From Ruegeria lacuscaerulensis (lineage in GTDB: Bacteria; Pseudomonadota; Alphaproteobacteria; Rhodobacterales; Rhodobacteraceae), in the NCBI RefSeq assembly GCF_013034685.1, contig NZ_WQGO01000001.1:186001-250000 (forward strand): a DNA stretch of 64,000 nucleotides. Direction: 5' to 3'. This document shows positions 17,839 through 26,539 of this stretch, one piece after another. The position numbers and the translations under genes were made by a program. Below the pieces are notes generated by a model. That model searched no databases, was not told the origin of the DNA, and saw only the letters and a program-made list of their open reading frames with translations. Within the stretch, counting starts at the first letter, position 1, and each line of letters starts with the position of its first letter.

Positions 17839-18737
17839 ATCGTTAGCACCAGGGCCAGGATTGAGGCCCCCAGCAATGCCATCCCGGCGATCTCGCGCCG
17901 GGTGATGGTTTCGCGGAAGAACAGGATCGAGGCGAACAGGCTGAGGATCAGTTCAGCCTGCCCCAACGCCTTCACATAAGCCGCATTCTGCAATGTGAAG
18001 GCGAAGAACCAGCAAAACGACCCGCTTAGACTGGTGAGGCCTACGAAGACGCCGGTGCGCCGCGTCTCCCACACCGCGCGCAGTTCGGCGCGGTCTCGCC
18101 ACAGCAGCCACAGCCCCATGCTGACGAATTGGAATGTCACAACAACGGCCAGCGTCACCAGCGCGCGGAACCATGCGTCGATCTCGCCAAGCTGCAGTGA
18201 TGCGCCCCGGTAGCTGACTGAGGAAAAGGCGAACAGAATCCCCGACCCCAGCCCCAGCCGTGACGCGCGATTGGTCAGGTGTTTCCACCACGCACCGTCC
18301 CCTCCGGGGTTTTTCGACAGCAGCAGAACTGCGGTCAGGCCCATCAGAATGGCGACTAGCGCTCCGGCTGAAACCTGGTCGCCCAGAACGAGGAAACCGA
18401 CGATAGCGGTCTGGATCACCTCGGTTTTCTTGAACGTGATTCCGACCGCGAAGTTGCGCTGCTTGAACAAGGCGACCACACAGATGGTTGCCAAGATCTG
18501 CGTTGTGCCGCCAATGGTCGCGAACAGCCAGAACACGGGTGGCATCGAAGGCAAAGACAACTCGCTGAGTTGCAGTGCAGCCCAAAGCGCCAGAACGACC
18601 AACGGCATGGAATAGGCAAATCTGGCAAAGGTCGCACCTGCGGCGGACAATTTCACGCTGCTCAGTGATTTTTGCAGCATAAACCGCACGGTCTGAAACG
18701 AGGCGGCGGCGATGGTGACGGGTATCCAGAGGCTCAT
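17835..18737 (-). CDS. EamA/DMT-family permease
   Basis: 300 residues with about ten hydrophobic helices in two EamA repeats (first about 5-140, second about 155-295). The second repeat has FTLQNAAYVKALGQAELILSLFASILFFRE, a typical last-helices motif of drug/metabolite transporters. The substrate is unknown. Its stop overlaps the helicase stop by 4 bases; upstream is the desaturase gene on the same strand. Confidence 0.87.
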   Translation of the reverse strand: MSLWIPVTIAAASFQTVRFMLQKSLSSVKLSAAGATFARFAYSMPLVVLALWAALQLSELSLPSMPPVFWLFATIGGTTQILATICVVALFKQRNFAVGITFKKTEVIQTAIVGFLVLGDQVSAGALVAILMGLTAVLLLSKNPGGDGAWWKHLTNRASRLGLGSGILFAFSSVSYRGASLQLGEIDAWFRALVTLAVVVTFQFVSMGLWLLWRDRAELRAVWETRRTGVFVGLTSLSGSFCWFFAFTLQNAAYVKALGQAELILSLFASILFFRETITRREIAGMALLGASILALVLTI

Positions 18738-18758
18738 ACCGCCCCTTGTGGCCGCAAT

Positions 18759-19637
18759 TTACCCCTTTGGCCAGAGCGGATGCGGCACCGGATCCTTGGC
18801 CTTTAGGAAATGGGCTCGAAACACCTGCGCGTAAGAGCGATAGACATAGGCCTCGTTCCGCGCCAAGTACGTGTCTTGCCCTGCGCGATACAAGGCGGGC
18901 AACCGGTACCACGGCGCCGCTGGATTCATGTGATGAACCACGTGCAGGTTGTTGTGAAGAAAGAGAAAGGCCAAGGGCCCCCGATCTTCGATGATCACCG
19001 TACGAGCCGAAGCCCGATCATGGGCGCGGTGTTCAAGAAAGGTTCGGATCTTCACCAAGCCTAGCCCCAGATATGCAGCCAGAACATAGGCCCAGATTGG
19101 CATGGGCGACAGCGACACAATCCACAGCACCACCAGAACTCCGCATAGATGCAATGCCCAGGCAAGCAGGATATCTGGTTGCAAAACGGACCGTAACTCA
19201 TTCCGTATGAACACAAATTGACCAATGGCCGGACCCAACACGATGCGCCCTAGTAACGTATTGTTCACTGCCAGCAAGCGTTTCTGCCAACCGCGCAGAG
19301 CTGCCCAGACCTGTGGATCCAGATAGTTAGATTCGGGGTCGTCATAGGGGTCGGTCAGCGTCGCATCCCGATGATGTGCCAGATGCTGGTCGCGGAACCG
19401 GCGGTACGGAATGAACAGCGTCAACGGCAACGCCATCAACGCCTCATTCAACGCCTTTTGCCGAAAGGGGTGGCCGTGGATCGCTTCATGCGTCAGCGAA
19501 GAATGCAGTGCCGCCACGACGCCCACCAATGGCACAGCGGCCCAAACCGGCAAATAAAACAGCATCGCTAACCACGCCCCATAGCACCCAAGGATCAGGG
19601 CAAGGGTGCCCCATTCAGGCCCTGCACGCTCAGACAT
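18759..19637 (-). CDS. Fatty acid desaturase-family membrane enzyme
   Basis: 292 residues. Three His boxes fit a non-haem di-iron desaturase or hydroxylase: HEAIHGH (about residue 50), HLAHHRD (about 86) and HVVHHMN (about 222). Several hydrophobic helices lie between them. The substrate may be an acyl lipid or another hydrophobic chain. It overlaps the DUF2061 gene by 8 bases, so the two are co-transcribed. A second, different desaturase is at 51259-52149. Confidence 0.88.
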   Translation of the reverse strand: MSERAGPEWGTLALILGCYGAWLAMLFYLPVWAAVPLVGVVAALHSSLTHEAIHGHPFRQKALNEALMALPLTLFIPYRRFRDQHLAHHRDATLTDPYDDPESNYLDPQVWAALRGWQKRLLAVNNTLLGRIVLGPAIGQFVFIRNELRSVLQPDILLAWALHLCGVLVVLWIVSLSPMPIWAYVLAAYLGLGLVKIRTFLEHRAHDRASARTVIIEDRGPLAFLFLHNNLHVVHHMNPAAPWYRLPALYRAGQDTYLARNEAYVYRSYAQVFRAHFLKAKDPVPHPLWPKG

Positions 19638-19845
19638 TGCGGCCCCATGAGATACCTGCCCATATACGTTCGTAAATCACGTAGAGCGTCAGGCCGATGG
19701 CCGTGTTGACCAAAGCCAAACCGCCCCCGATCGCGGCTGAGCCGGTTGCGACCAACCCCACAACGGTCATCACCACAAGGCCCACCGCATTCCACAGTAC
19801 GGCCTTCACGACTGATCTGCGTCGTGTCTCCATTCCGTCACCCAT
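19630..19845 (-). CDS. DUF2061 small membrane protein
   Basis: 71 residues. Two hydrophobic helices (AVLWNAVGLVVMTVVGLVAT and LALVNTAIGLTLYVIYERIW) with the conserved Y-E-R-I-W end of DUF2061. The function of the family is unknown. It lies directly upstream of, and overlaps, the desaturase gene, so a role with it in the membrane is likely. The start may also be the ATG at 19833. Confidence 0.83.
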   Translation of the reverse strand: MGDGMETRRRSVVKAVLWNAVGLVVMTVVGLVATGSAAIGGGLALVNTAIGLTLYVIYERIWAGISWGRNV

Positions 19846-19888
19846 ATTTTTGTTATGGCTTAAGAATTACGGATCACGCAGATGGTGA

Positions 19889-19901
19889 ACATTCTGAATG
19901 T
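19889..19901. promoter_or_regulatory. Palindrome between DUF2061 and XRE regulator genes
   Basis: ACATTC-T-GAATGT lies in the 94-base gap between divergent genes. It is a natural candidate site for the neighbouring XRE regulator, controlling itself and/or the desaturase pair. Confidence 0.45.
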
Positions 19902-19939
19902 GATTAACAAAATTCATCATCTGTGATAAAACCAAACAC

Positions 19940-20800
19940 ATGTCCAAAAATATCGACAAACGAGACCGTGCCGCACAGTTCCGCCTCCGCCTTGCCCGCG
20001 CGATGGAGGAGCGGCACGTGAGCCAAAGTGCTCTGGCGCGAAACATCGGCGTAGATCGCTCGACCGTGTCGCAACTTCTGACCGGCGACGGAGCTCGTTT
20101 GCCGAATGCGCATGTGGTTGGTGGCTGCGCGTCAGCGCTGGGAGTTTCGGCGGATTGGCTCCTGTCGCTCTCGGACCGACCCGAAAGCGCGGCTGAACTT
20201 TTGGCGGGTGCGCTAACTGTGACTGAGGCCGCCCGCGCGTTGGTGGATGAGCGGATATTCGAATGGCATCAAGAGGCCGCCGGATACAAAATCCGTTATG
20301 TTCCAGCGACTTTGCCGGACATGTTAAAGACCCGCGCCGTGCTGGAATGGGAGTATGCACCGCATCTGGGGCGGACGGCAAATCAGGCCATCGGCGCATC
20401 TGAGGACCGGTTGACCTGGATGCGCCGAGCGCAGTCGGACTACGAAATTGCCATGCCTTTGTTTGAAATCGAAAGCTTCGCAAGCGCAACGGGATATTAC
20501 CGAGGGCTGGATCTGCAAACACGTCAGGATCAGATCGACCATCTACTTGCTTTGTGCGATCAACTCTACCCGCGCCTGCGCGTCTATCTGTTTGATGCAA
20601 AGAGGCTTTATTCGGCACCAGTCACGATCTTTGGCCCCTTGCTCTGCGTGTTCTATGCGGGCAGCCACTATATGGCGTTCCGCGACCGTGACCGGATCGA
20701 AACGTTCACCCGCCATTTTGACACTCTGGTCCGCGAGGCCGACGTCACCGCGCGGGATTTTCCCGGCCATCTGCGCGCGCTACGCGACAGTATGCGTTGA
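19940..20800 (+). CDS. XRE-family HTH regulator with unknown C-terminal domain
   Basis: 286 residues. A typical HTH (VSQSALARNIGVDRSTVSQLL, about 28-50) is followed by a conserved-looking but unnamed domain (about 75-286) rich in aromatic residues (EYAPHLGRTANQ, SHYMAFRDRDRIETFTRHFD). It may sense a ligand. No Shine-Dalgarno precedes the ATG, so the transcript may be leaderless. It is divergent from the DUF2061-desaturase pair, which makes that pair the likely target. Confidence 0.88.
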   Translation: MSKNIDKRDRAAQFRLRLARAMEERHVSQSALARNIGVDRSTVSQLLTGDGARLPNAHVVGGCASALGVSADWLLSLSDRPESAAELLAGALTVTEAARALVDERIFEWHQEAAGYKIRYVPATLPDMLKTRAVLEWEYAPHLGRTANQAIGASEDRLTWMRRAQSDYEIAMPLFEIESFASATGYYRGLDLQTRQDQIDHLLALCDQLYPRLRVYLFDAKRLYSAPVTIFGPLLCVFYAGSHYMAFRDRDRIETFTRHFDTLVREADVTARDFPGHLRALRDSMR

Positions 20801-20871
20801 ACTCAATCCTGTGCTAACGTCACTGGGCGCGAACCCTTTCGCATTCCGATTATGAACGGAGGAGCACAGGA

Positions 20872-21054
20872 ATGGACGCAATGCAAACCGCCCAATACGC
20901 ACGGGCCTTATATTCCGCCCACGGAGACAGAGCCGAGGCTGAAGCCGCGCAGAAGATGCGTGAATGCGAGGCCGCCGGGAATATGCAACAGGCACAGGAT
21001 TGGCAGGCGGTCCGCCAGACCATCCGCCAGATTCGTGGTCCCAATCAGGGCTAA
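20872..21054 (+). CDS. Small hydrophilic protein, unknown
   Basis: 60 residues (MDAMQTAQYARALYSAHGDR at the start), very helical and rich in Ala, Gln and Arg, with no signal or membrane segment. A strong GGAGG lies 9 bases before the ATG, which argues for a real gene. The stop overlaps the convergent SDR stop by 4 bases. I do not recognise the family. Confidence 0.6.
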   Translation: MDAMQTAQYARALYSAHGDRAEAEAAQKMRECEAAGNMQQAQDWQAVRQTIRQIRGPNQG

Positions 21055-21812
21055 ATCTTGGGGTCGGGGTTGACGGTATGCCCGTCCACCGCGATCACTT
21101 GCCCAGAAACCAGCCGCGCCGCGTCTGACGCCAGAAACACGGCCATATCGGCAATGTCACGCCCCTCGACAAACCGCCCCATCGAGGTGCCTGCGGCATA
21201 GCCGTTATACACCTGATCGCGGGTCATGCCTTTGGCGTTGGCCTCGCGGGCCAGAACGCCCTCCATCCGGGGGCCTTCGACCGCGCCGGGGCAGATCGTA
21301 TTGCAACGCACGCCGTGAGGGCCAAGTTCCATCGCCAGCGTTTTGGCCAGTCCGATGACACCCCATTTCGCCGCCGCATAGGGCGCGCGATTGGGATATC
21401 CGTATTGCCCGGCCGTAGACGAAGTGATGATGATCGCCCCACTGCCCTGAAGCTTGAGGATCGGTGCCGCGTATTTCGCGCATAAAAACGCCCCCTCAAG
21501 GTTGACCGCCAGACAGGCACGCCATTCGTCAAGCGCCACATCCTCGACCAACGCCGTCGGTCCGGCGATCCCGGCATTGGCGCAGAGCGTATCCAGCCCA
21601 CCCCATTGCGCCGCAATCTCGGCGAACAGGGCGGCAACCGAGGGCTCATCCGCCACATCCACCTGCGACCGTTTCCAATGCTCTGGGCACGCGCTTAACG
21701 CCTCCGCATCCAGATCGGCGACCCAGACCTGCGCCCCAACGGCGTCGAACGCCTCGGCCATGGCCCGGCCGACGCCCGAGGCCCCGGCCGTGATCAGAAC
21801 CCGCGCGCTCAT
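21051..21812 (-). CDS. SDR oxidoreductase coupled to carnitine dehydrogenase
   Basis: 253 residues. TAGASGVGRAMAEA is the cofactor loop, NAGIAG the NAG motif, and YAAAKWGVIGL gives the catalytic Tyr and Lys. The start overlaps the carnitine dehydrogenase stop by 4 bases, so it is expressed with the carnitine genes. A role in handling a carnitine-derived hydroxy acid (for example 3-hydroxybutyrate from the acetoacetate released by the pathway, or the other carnitine stereoisomer) is plausible but unproven. Confidence 0.87.
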   Translation of the reverse strand: MSARVLITAGASGVGRAMAEAFDAVGAQVWVADLDAEALSACPEHWKRSQVDVADEPSVAALFAEIAAQWGGLDTLCANAGIAGPTALVEDVALDEWRACLAVNLEGAFLCAKYAAPILKLQGSGAIIITSSTAGQYGYPNRAPYAAAKWGVIGLAKTLAMELGPHGVRCNTICPGAVEGPRMEGVLAREANAKGMTRDQVYNGYAAGTSMGRFVEGRDIADMAVFLASDAARLVSGQVIAVDGHTVNPDPKI

Positions 21813-23272
21813 GCAGGTTTACGGATCGCCGCCCCCGCGCCCTCGGGATAAGGCAACCCGGCCTGCGCCTCGGCAATACGGGCCATGGCCGCCTCGATCT
21901 CCGCTGACGGAGCACTTGGACGGCGGGTGTCCAGACTGACATGCAGCAGAAAGCTTTCACCCGTGGCCAGCAGCTTGTCGCCCTCGTACATGCTGTGGAA
22001 AACGTGCAGCTTCTTGCCCTGCCCCAACAGCATTTGCGTGCGCACCTGTATCTTTGCGCCTGCATGCACCTCATCCACATAGCGGATGTGGTTCTCAGCG
22101 GTGAAGTAGCTGCCGCCCGAGGCGATATAGTCCGCATCACAACCGATGATCTCCATGAACCGGTCGGTGGCAGCGGCAAAGGCCTCCAGATAGCGCGCCT
22201 CATTCATGTGGCCGTTATAGTCCGTCCAATCCAGCGGCACCGCGCGCGACAAGGTCAAGATCGGTTGGCTCAGAGCGGCCTCCTCCATCGTCGGCAGAGC
22301 ACCTGGTTTCAGCAGCGCGTCATGCTGGTTCAGCACCGCCCCTGCGCCATAGTCTTGCGCCTTGAGCGCGCGCATCATGCCCACGAGGTTATTGTCGCGG
22401 ATGCGCTCCAGTTCACGGATGGAATGCATCCCCGATTGCGCATCCGACTGATCGGCGATCATATCGACCAGTTCATCAGTGAACTCGGGCACATCCATCA
22501 GCTTGGTCCAGGGCCATTTCAACGCTGGTCCGAACTGCGCCATAAAGTGCCGCATCCCGGCCTCGCCCCCCGCCACGCGGTAGGTCTCGAACAGGCCCAT
22601 CTGCGCCCAGCGGATGCCGAACCCCATACGGATCGCCTCGTCCACCTCTTCGGTGGTGGCGATGCCGTCCTTGACCAGCCACAGCGCCTCGCGCCAAACC
22701 GCTTCAAGGAACCGGTCAGCGATATGCGCGTCGATTTCTTTTTTGATGTGCAGAGGGAAGAACCCCACCGATTTCAGGAGCCCCTGCGCCCGCTCGACCA
22801 TCTCAGACGGGTTCTTGTCCGTCGGTACAAGTTCGATCAGTGGCAGCAAGTACACCGGGTTAAACGGATGCGTCACAACGATCTGTTCGGGCCGTAACGC
22901 ACCCTCCTGCAATTCCGAAGGTTTGAACCCACTGGTCGACGAGCCAATGATCGCGCCCGGATCACACGCCTCCTGCAACCCCTTGTAAACCTTCAACTTA
23001 AGATCCAACCGCTCGGGCACACTTTCCTGAATCCACTCCGCGCCCTGCACGGCCTCAACCATATCTTCATGAAAACTCAGAGAACCCTCGGGTGGCAACG
23101 GAACATCACTCAGCCCCGGCAGCGAACGCCGCGCATTGTCCAGAACCTCCCCAATCTTGCGCTCAGCTTCAGGATCAGGGTCAAAAACCCGAACATCCCA
23201 CCCGTTCAGCAAAAACCGCGCGGCCCAACCGCCGCCGATCACACCACCACCAATGATTGCCGCTGTTTTCAC
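21809..23272 (-). CDS. lcdH: L-carnitine dehydrogenase fused to a hot-dog thioesterase
   Basis: About 487 residues. Residues 1-320 are a 3-hydroxyacyl-CoA dehydrogenase-type enzyme (IIGGGVIGGGWAARF; HPFNPVYLLPLIELV with the catalytic His) that oxidises L-carnitine to 3-dehydrocarnitine. From about 335 a 4HBT domain follows (LDWTDYNGHMNEARY), which should hydrolyse betainyl-CoA to glycine betaine. Pseudomonas keeps these as cdhA and cdhB. The GTG at 23272 has AGGCGG upstream; the ATG at 23290 lies inside a copy of the dispersed repeat, so I prefer the GTG. Confidence 0.92.
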   Translation of the reverse strand: MKTAAIIGGGVIGGGWAARFLLNGWDVRVFDPDPEAERKIGEVLDNARRSLPGLSDVPLPPEGSLSFHEDMVEAVQGAEWIQESVPERLDLKLKVYKGLQEACDPGAIIGSSTSGFKPSELQEGALRPEQIVVTHPFNPVYLLPLIELVPTDKNPSEMVERAQGLLKSVGFFPLHIKKEIDAHIADRFLEAVWREALWLVKDGIATTEEVDEAIRMGFGIRWAQMGLFETYRVAGGEAGMRHFMAQFGPALKWPWTKLMDVPEFTDELVDMIADQSDAQSGMHSIRELERIRDNNLVGMMRALKAQDYGAGAVLNQHDALLKPGALPTMEEAALSQPILTLSRAVPLDWTDYNGHMNEARYLEAFAAATDRFMEIIGCDADYIASGGSYFTAENHIRYVDEVHAGAKIQVRTQMLLGQGKKLHVFHSMYEGDKLLATGESFLLHVSLDTRRPSAPSAEIEAAMARIAEAQAGLPYPEGAGAAIRKPA

Positions 23273-23284
23273 GTCGATCCGCCT

Positions 23285-23330
23285 CTTCATCTGGCTAAAA
23301 ATATCCCGGGGGTTTGGGGGCAGGCCCCCA
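23285..23330. repeat. Dispersed intergenic element, copy 3
   Basis: CTTCATCTGGCTAAAAATAT plus CC (23285-23306), then a GC-rich hairpin TGGGGG-cagg-CCCCCA (23315-23330). It lies between the carnitine dehydrogenase and BKACE genes, both on the minus strand, and supplies the upstream ATG that I reject as the dehydrogenase start. Confidence 0.72.
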
Positions 23331-23338
23331 GTCCGCGC

Positions 23339-24253
23339 TTATTTCGCCGCCGGCGCACGCTTGGTCAAACCCAGCTTCTCGCGCACCTCAGCAGGCCCAA
23401 TGACCTTCGCGCCCATATTCTCGATAATGGTCCCCGCACGCTCGACCAACTGCCAGTTCTCGGCCAGAACACCCTTGTCCAGCCACAGATTGTCCTCCAA
23501 CCCAACCCGCACGTTGCCGCCTGCCAGCACAGTAGCCGCCACATAGGCCATCTGGTTCCGCCCCAAGGAAAACGCACTGAACGTCCAGTCATCAGGCACA
23601 TTGTTCACCATCGCCATGAACGTATTCAGATCATCCGGCGCGCCCCACGGCACGCCCATACACAGCTGAACCAGAGCGTTCGGCTCCAGAATTCCCTCTT
23701 TCACCAACTGTTTGGCGAACCACAGATGACCGGTGTCAAAAGCCTCAATCTCGGGCTTCACACCCATATCCGTCATCATCTGCCCCATCGCCCGCAGCGC
23801 GCCTGGGGTGTTGGTCATGACGTAATCCGCCTCGGCAAAGTTCATGGTGCCGCAGTCCAGCGTGCAAATCTCAGGCAGACATTCCGCGATATGTGCGACG
23901 CGCTCGGAGGCGCCGATCATGTCGGTGCCCTCAGCCACCGGAAACGGGCTCTCGACGCCGCCGAACACGATATCCCCACCCATCCCGGCCGTCAGGTTCA
24001 GCACTACATCCACATCCGCATCGCGAATCCGGTCCGTCACCTCGCGATACAGGTCCAGCCGTCGGCTGGGTGCGCCGGTCTCGGGGTCGCGCACATGGCA
24101 ATGCACCACCGCCGCCCCGGCCTTGGCCGCCGCAATCGCGCTGTCGGCAATCTGCTGCGGCGAGCGCGGCACATGCGGGCTGCGATCCTGCGTCCCGCCC
24201 GAGCCGGTCACGGCACAGGTGATAAAGACCTCGCGGTTCATTTCCAAAGGCAT
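23339..24253 (-). CDS. cdhC: BKACE-family dehydrocarnitine cleavage enzyme
   Basis: 304 residues of the beta-keto acid cleavage family (DUF849). HCHVRDPETGAPSRR carries the zinc His pair; CTLDCGTMNF, EAFDTGHLWFA, MGVPWGAPDD and NVRVGLEDNLWLDKG are family signatures. The neighbouring carnitine dehydrogenase implies the substrate 3-dehydrocarnitine, which with acetyl-CoA gives betainyl-CoA and acetoacetate. A start at 24238 (second Met, MNREVFITC) is also possible. Confidence 0.9.
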   Translation of the reverse strand: MPLEMNREVFITCAVTGSGGTQDRSPHVPRSPQQIADSAIAAAKAGAAVVHCHVRDPETGAPSRRLDLYREVTDRIRDADVDVVLNLTAGMGGDIVFGGVESPFPVAEGTDMIGASERVAHIAECLPEICTLDCGTMNFAEADYVMTNTPGALRAMGQMMTDMGVKPEIEAFDTGHLWFAKQLVKEGILEPNALVQLCMGVPWGAPDDLNTFMAMVNNVPDDWTFSAFSLGRNQMAYVAATVLAGGNVRVGLEDNLWLDKGVLAENWQLVERAGTIIENMGAKVIGPAEVREKLGLTKRAPAAK

Positions 24254-24384
24254 GGCGTTCTCCCCAACTTATACCCGGTTTTGCCCTGAGTTTTCCCCAG
24301 ACTTCTCCCCGGCAATCGATTTGCGTTGCCCGCGACTCTGACGCAGCATTGTGAAAACACTTGCCAGAATGCGAATCGAACTTG

Positions 24385-25371
24385 ATGAAATCCGCAAAAA
24401 ACATACTGCAGCCCGAACATCGTGCCCTGAAAACGGCGGTGCTGGTGCTGGACGACTGCAACACGCTCAGCTTTGCATCCGCCGTTGATCCGATGCGCGC
24501 GGCCAACCGTCTGGCGGATCGTCCGGCATTTGATTGGGATTATGTCACCGCCACGGCCCAGCCCGCGATGCTGACCAGCGCACTGACCGTACCGGGTATC
24601 CCGCTGGCGCGCCTGCAAAGCTGCGACCTGATGATCGTGGTCGCAGGCTTCCAACTGGCGCGCCACGCAACCCCCAGCCTGCTGGCAGGTCTCCGCCGGA
24701 TCGCAAACACCGGCGCCACAATGGCAGGCATCGACGGAGGCCCCTGGCTACTGGCCGAAGCAGGCCTGCTGGACGGCCACGCCGCAACAACCCATTGGGA
24801 AGACCTGGATAATTTCGCAGCCCGTTTCCCCGAAGTCGACGTCCGCCCCGACCGGTTCGCTGTCTCGCAAAACCGCCTCACCTCAGGCGGCGCAATCCCA
24901 GCGGTCGAAATGATGCTGCATATCATCGCCGCCCGCCACGGCGCAGGCTTCGCCGCACGCGTCTCGGGCCTATTCCTCTATGACGGCGCGCCCGACCCCA
25001 GCAAACCGCAAAGCCGCACCGGCGCCCCACACCGCCACACAGCGCTGACGGCCAAAGCCAACAGCCTGATGCAATCCGCGCTGGATGACCCCCTGCCGCT
25101 TACCAACATAGCCGAGACACTGGGTACCAGCCCCCGCACCCTGCAACAGCAATTCCGCCTGCGCCTGAACACCACGCCGCAAGACCACTACCTGCAACTG
25201 CGCCTGGCCGAGGCCCGCCGTCTGGTCACAGATACTGACATGCCGCTGATGGACGTAGCACTGGCCACAGGCTTTGCCTCGCAATCAAGCTTCGCCCGCG
25301 CCTTCCGCACGGCCCACGGCCTGTCGGCCCGTGACCTAAGACAAGAACGCGCGCACCCCACCCATCACTGA
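24385..25371 (+). CDS. cdhR: CdhR-like GlxA/AraC-family regulator of carnitine catabolism
   Basis: 328 residues. A DJ-1/PfpI-like ligand domain (about 15-190; VLVLDDCNTLSFASAVDPMRAAN) is followed by two AraC HTH motifs (about 225-320; LTNIAETLGTSPRTLQQQF and LMDVALATGFASQSSFARAFR). It is transcribed away from the carnitine genes over a 131-base gap that should hold its binding site. In Pseudomonas CdhR is the activator of the same pathway. The ATG at 24385 is preferred over an upstream TTG. Confidence 0.88.
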   Translation: MKSAKNILQPEHRALKTAVLVLDDCNTLSFASAVDPMRAANRLADRPAFDWDYVTATAQPAMLTSALTVPGIPLARLQSCDLMIVVAGFQLARHATPSLLAGLRRIANTGATMAGIDGGPWLLAEAGLLDGHAATTHWEDLDNFAARFPEVDVRPDRFAVSQNRLTSGGAIPAVEMMLHIIAARHGAGFAARVSGLFLYDGAPDPSKPQSRTGAPHRHTALTAKANSLMQSALDDPLPLTNIAETLGTSPRTLQQQFRLRLNTTPQDHYLQLRLAEARRLVTDTDMPLMDVALATGFASQSSFARAFRTAHGLSARDLRQERAHPTHH

Positions 25372-25380
25372 CCGGATCCG

Positions 25381-25446
25381 CTTTCATCTGGCCAAAAATA
25401 TCCCCGGGGGAGACGCCCGTAAAGGGCGGCGGGGGTAGAGCCCCCG
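25381..25446. repeat. Dispersed intergenic element, copy 4
   Basis: CTTTCATCTGGCCAAAAATA plus TCC (25381-25403), then GCCC-gtaaa-GGGC and a hairpin CGGGGG-tagag-CCCCCG (25430-25446). It sits between the convergent cdhR and aldo/keto reductase genes. Confidence 0.72.
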
Positions 25447-25460
25447 ACCCACCGCGAAAC

Positions 25461-26507
25461 CTAGTACGGCATCGGAAAGGCGCGATGGGCCGCGGTGATC
25501 TCGCTCAAAACTTCCGAGGACAACTCAAGATCCTTACCCGCAAGGATACGTTCCAGTTGCTCGACCGTCGTGGCCCCGAATATTGCCGACAACATGAACT
25601 TCCGTGTCTGGCACCATGCTAGCGACATCTGGACCGGGTCCAGCCCATGCCGATCTGCAATATCAAGATAGGCCGCAACCGCGTCAAACACACGATCTGA
25701 CTTGCGCCCACCCATCTCGGCATTGATCGACATGCGCGATCCGTCGGGCACCGCACCGCCCTGATACTTACCAGTCAGGAACCCCGCAGCCAAAGGTGAG
25801 AACGCCATCAATCCCACATCCTCATGCACGCTCAACTCGGCCATATCGGTATCGAAATGCCGACAAAGCAGTGAATACTCATTCTGAACCGAAGCCACCC
25901 GTGGCCCCGCCCCTGCCTCAGCCAAGCGTAACCATTGCGCGGTGCCCCAAGCGCTTTCGTTGGACAGGCCAAAGGCGCGGATATTGCCCTTGTTCACCTG
26001 CACCTGCAGCGCCTCCAGACACTCCTGCATGTTGGCCAGCACTTCGTCGGTGTTGTCACCTGCCGGCGCAAAGGTCCAATTCTGGCGGAACATGTAGCTG
26101 CCCCGGTTTGGCCAGTGAAATTGGTAAAGGTCGATGCAGTCCGTCTTCAACCGCCGCAGGGATCCCTCGACCGCCTCTGGAATGGTTTGGGCAGAGATTG
26201 GAGACCCGTTCCGCGCATGCGTAAACCCTGCTCCTGAATGTTTGGTCGCCAGCACATAGTCACTGCGGCGCGACGGGTTTGCCGCGTTCCAGTTCCCCAA
26301 GATCTCTTCGGTGCGCCCCACCGTTTCGGCCGAGATCGGGTTAACCGGATACATCTCGGCTGCGTCGACGAAATTGATCCCGGCCTCCAACGCCATATCC
26401 ATCTGAATGTGGGCGTCCGCCTCGGATGTCTGGGTTCCGAATGTCATGGTCCCAAGACATAGATCGGTCACCATGATGCCGGTGCGGCCCAAAGGCTTCA
26501 TTTCCAT
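25461..26507 (-). CDS. Aldo/keto reductase (Tas-like)
   Basis: 348 residues of NADPH-dependent reductase type. The TIM-barrel start MKPLGRTGIMVTDLCLGTMTFG and the catalytic tetrad are visible: Asp and Tyr in FVDAAEMYP, Lys in ATKHSG, His in QFHWPN. The cofactor end GATTVEQLERIL is present. It resembles E. coli Tas. The substrate is not identifiable from context. Confidence 0.9.
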   Translation of the reverse strand: MEMKPLGRTGIMVTDLCLGTMTFGTQTSEADAHIQMDMALEAGINFVDAAEMYPVNPISAETVGRTEEILGNWNAANPSRRSDYVLATKHSGAGFTHARNGSPISAQTIPEAVEGSLRRLKTDCIDLYQFHWPNRGSYMFRQNWTFAPAGDNTDEVLANMQECLEALQVQVNKGNIRAFGLSNESAWGTAQWLRLAEAGAGPRVASVQNEYSLLCRHFDTDMAELSVHEDVGLMAFSPLAAGFLTGKYQGGAVPDGSRMSINAEMGGRKSDRVFDAVAAYLDIADRHGLDPVQMSLAWCQTRKFMLSAIFGATTVEQLERILAGKDLELSSEVLSEITAAHRAFPMPY

Positions 26508-26539
26508 TTATCACTCTCCTGAAATCTGTACGGCAGGGC

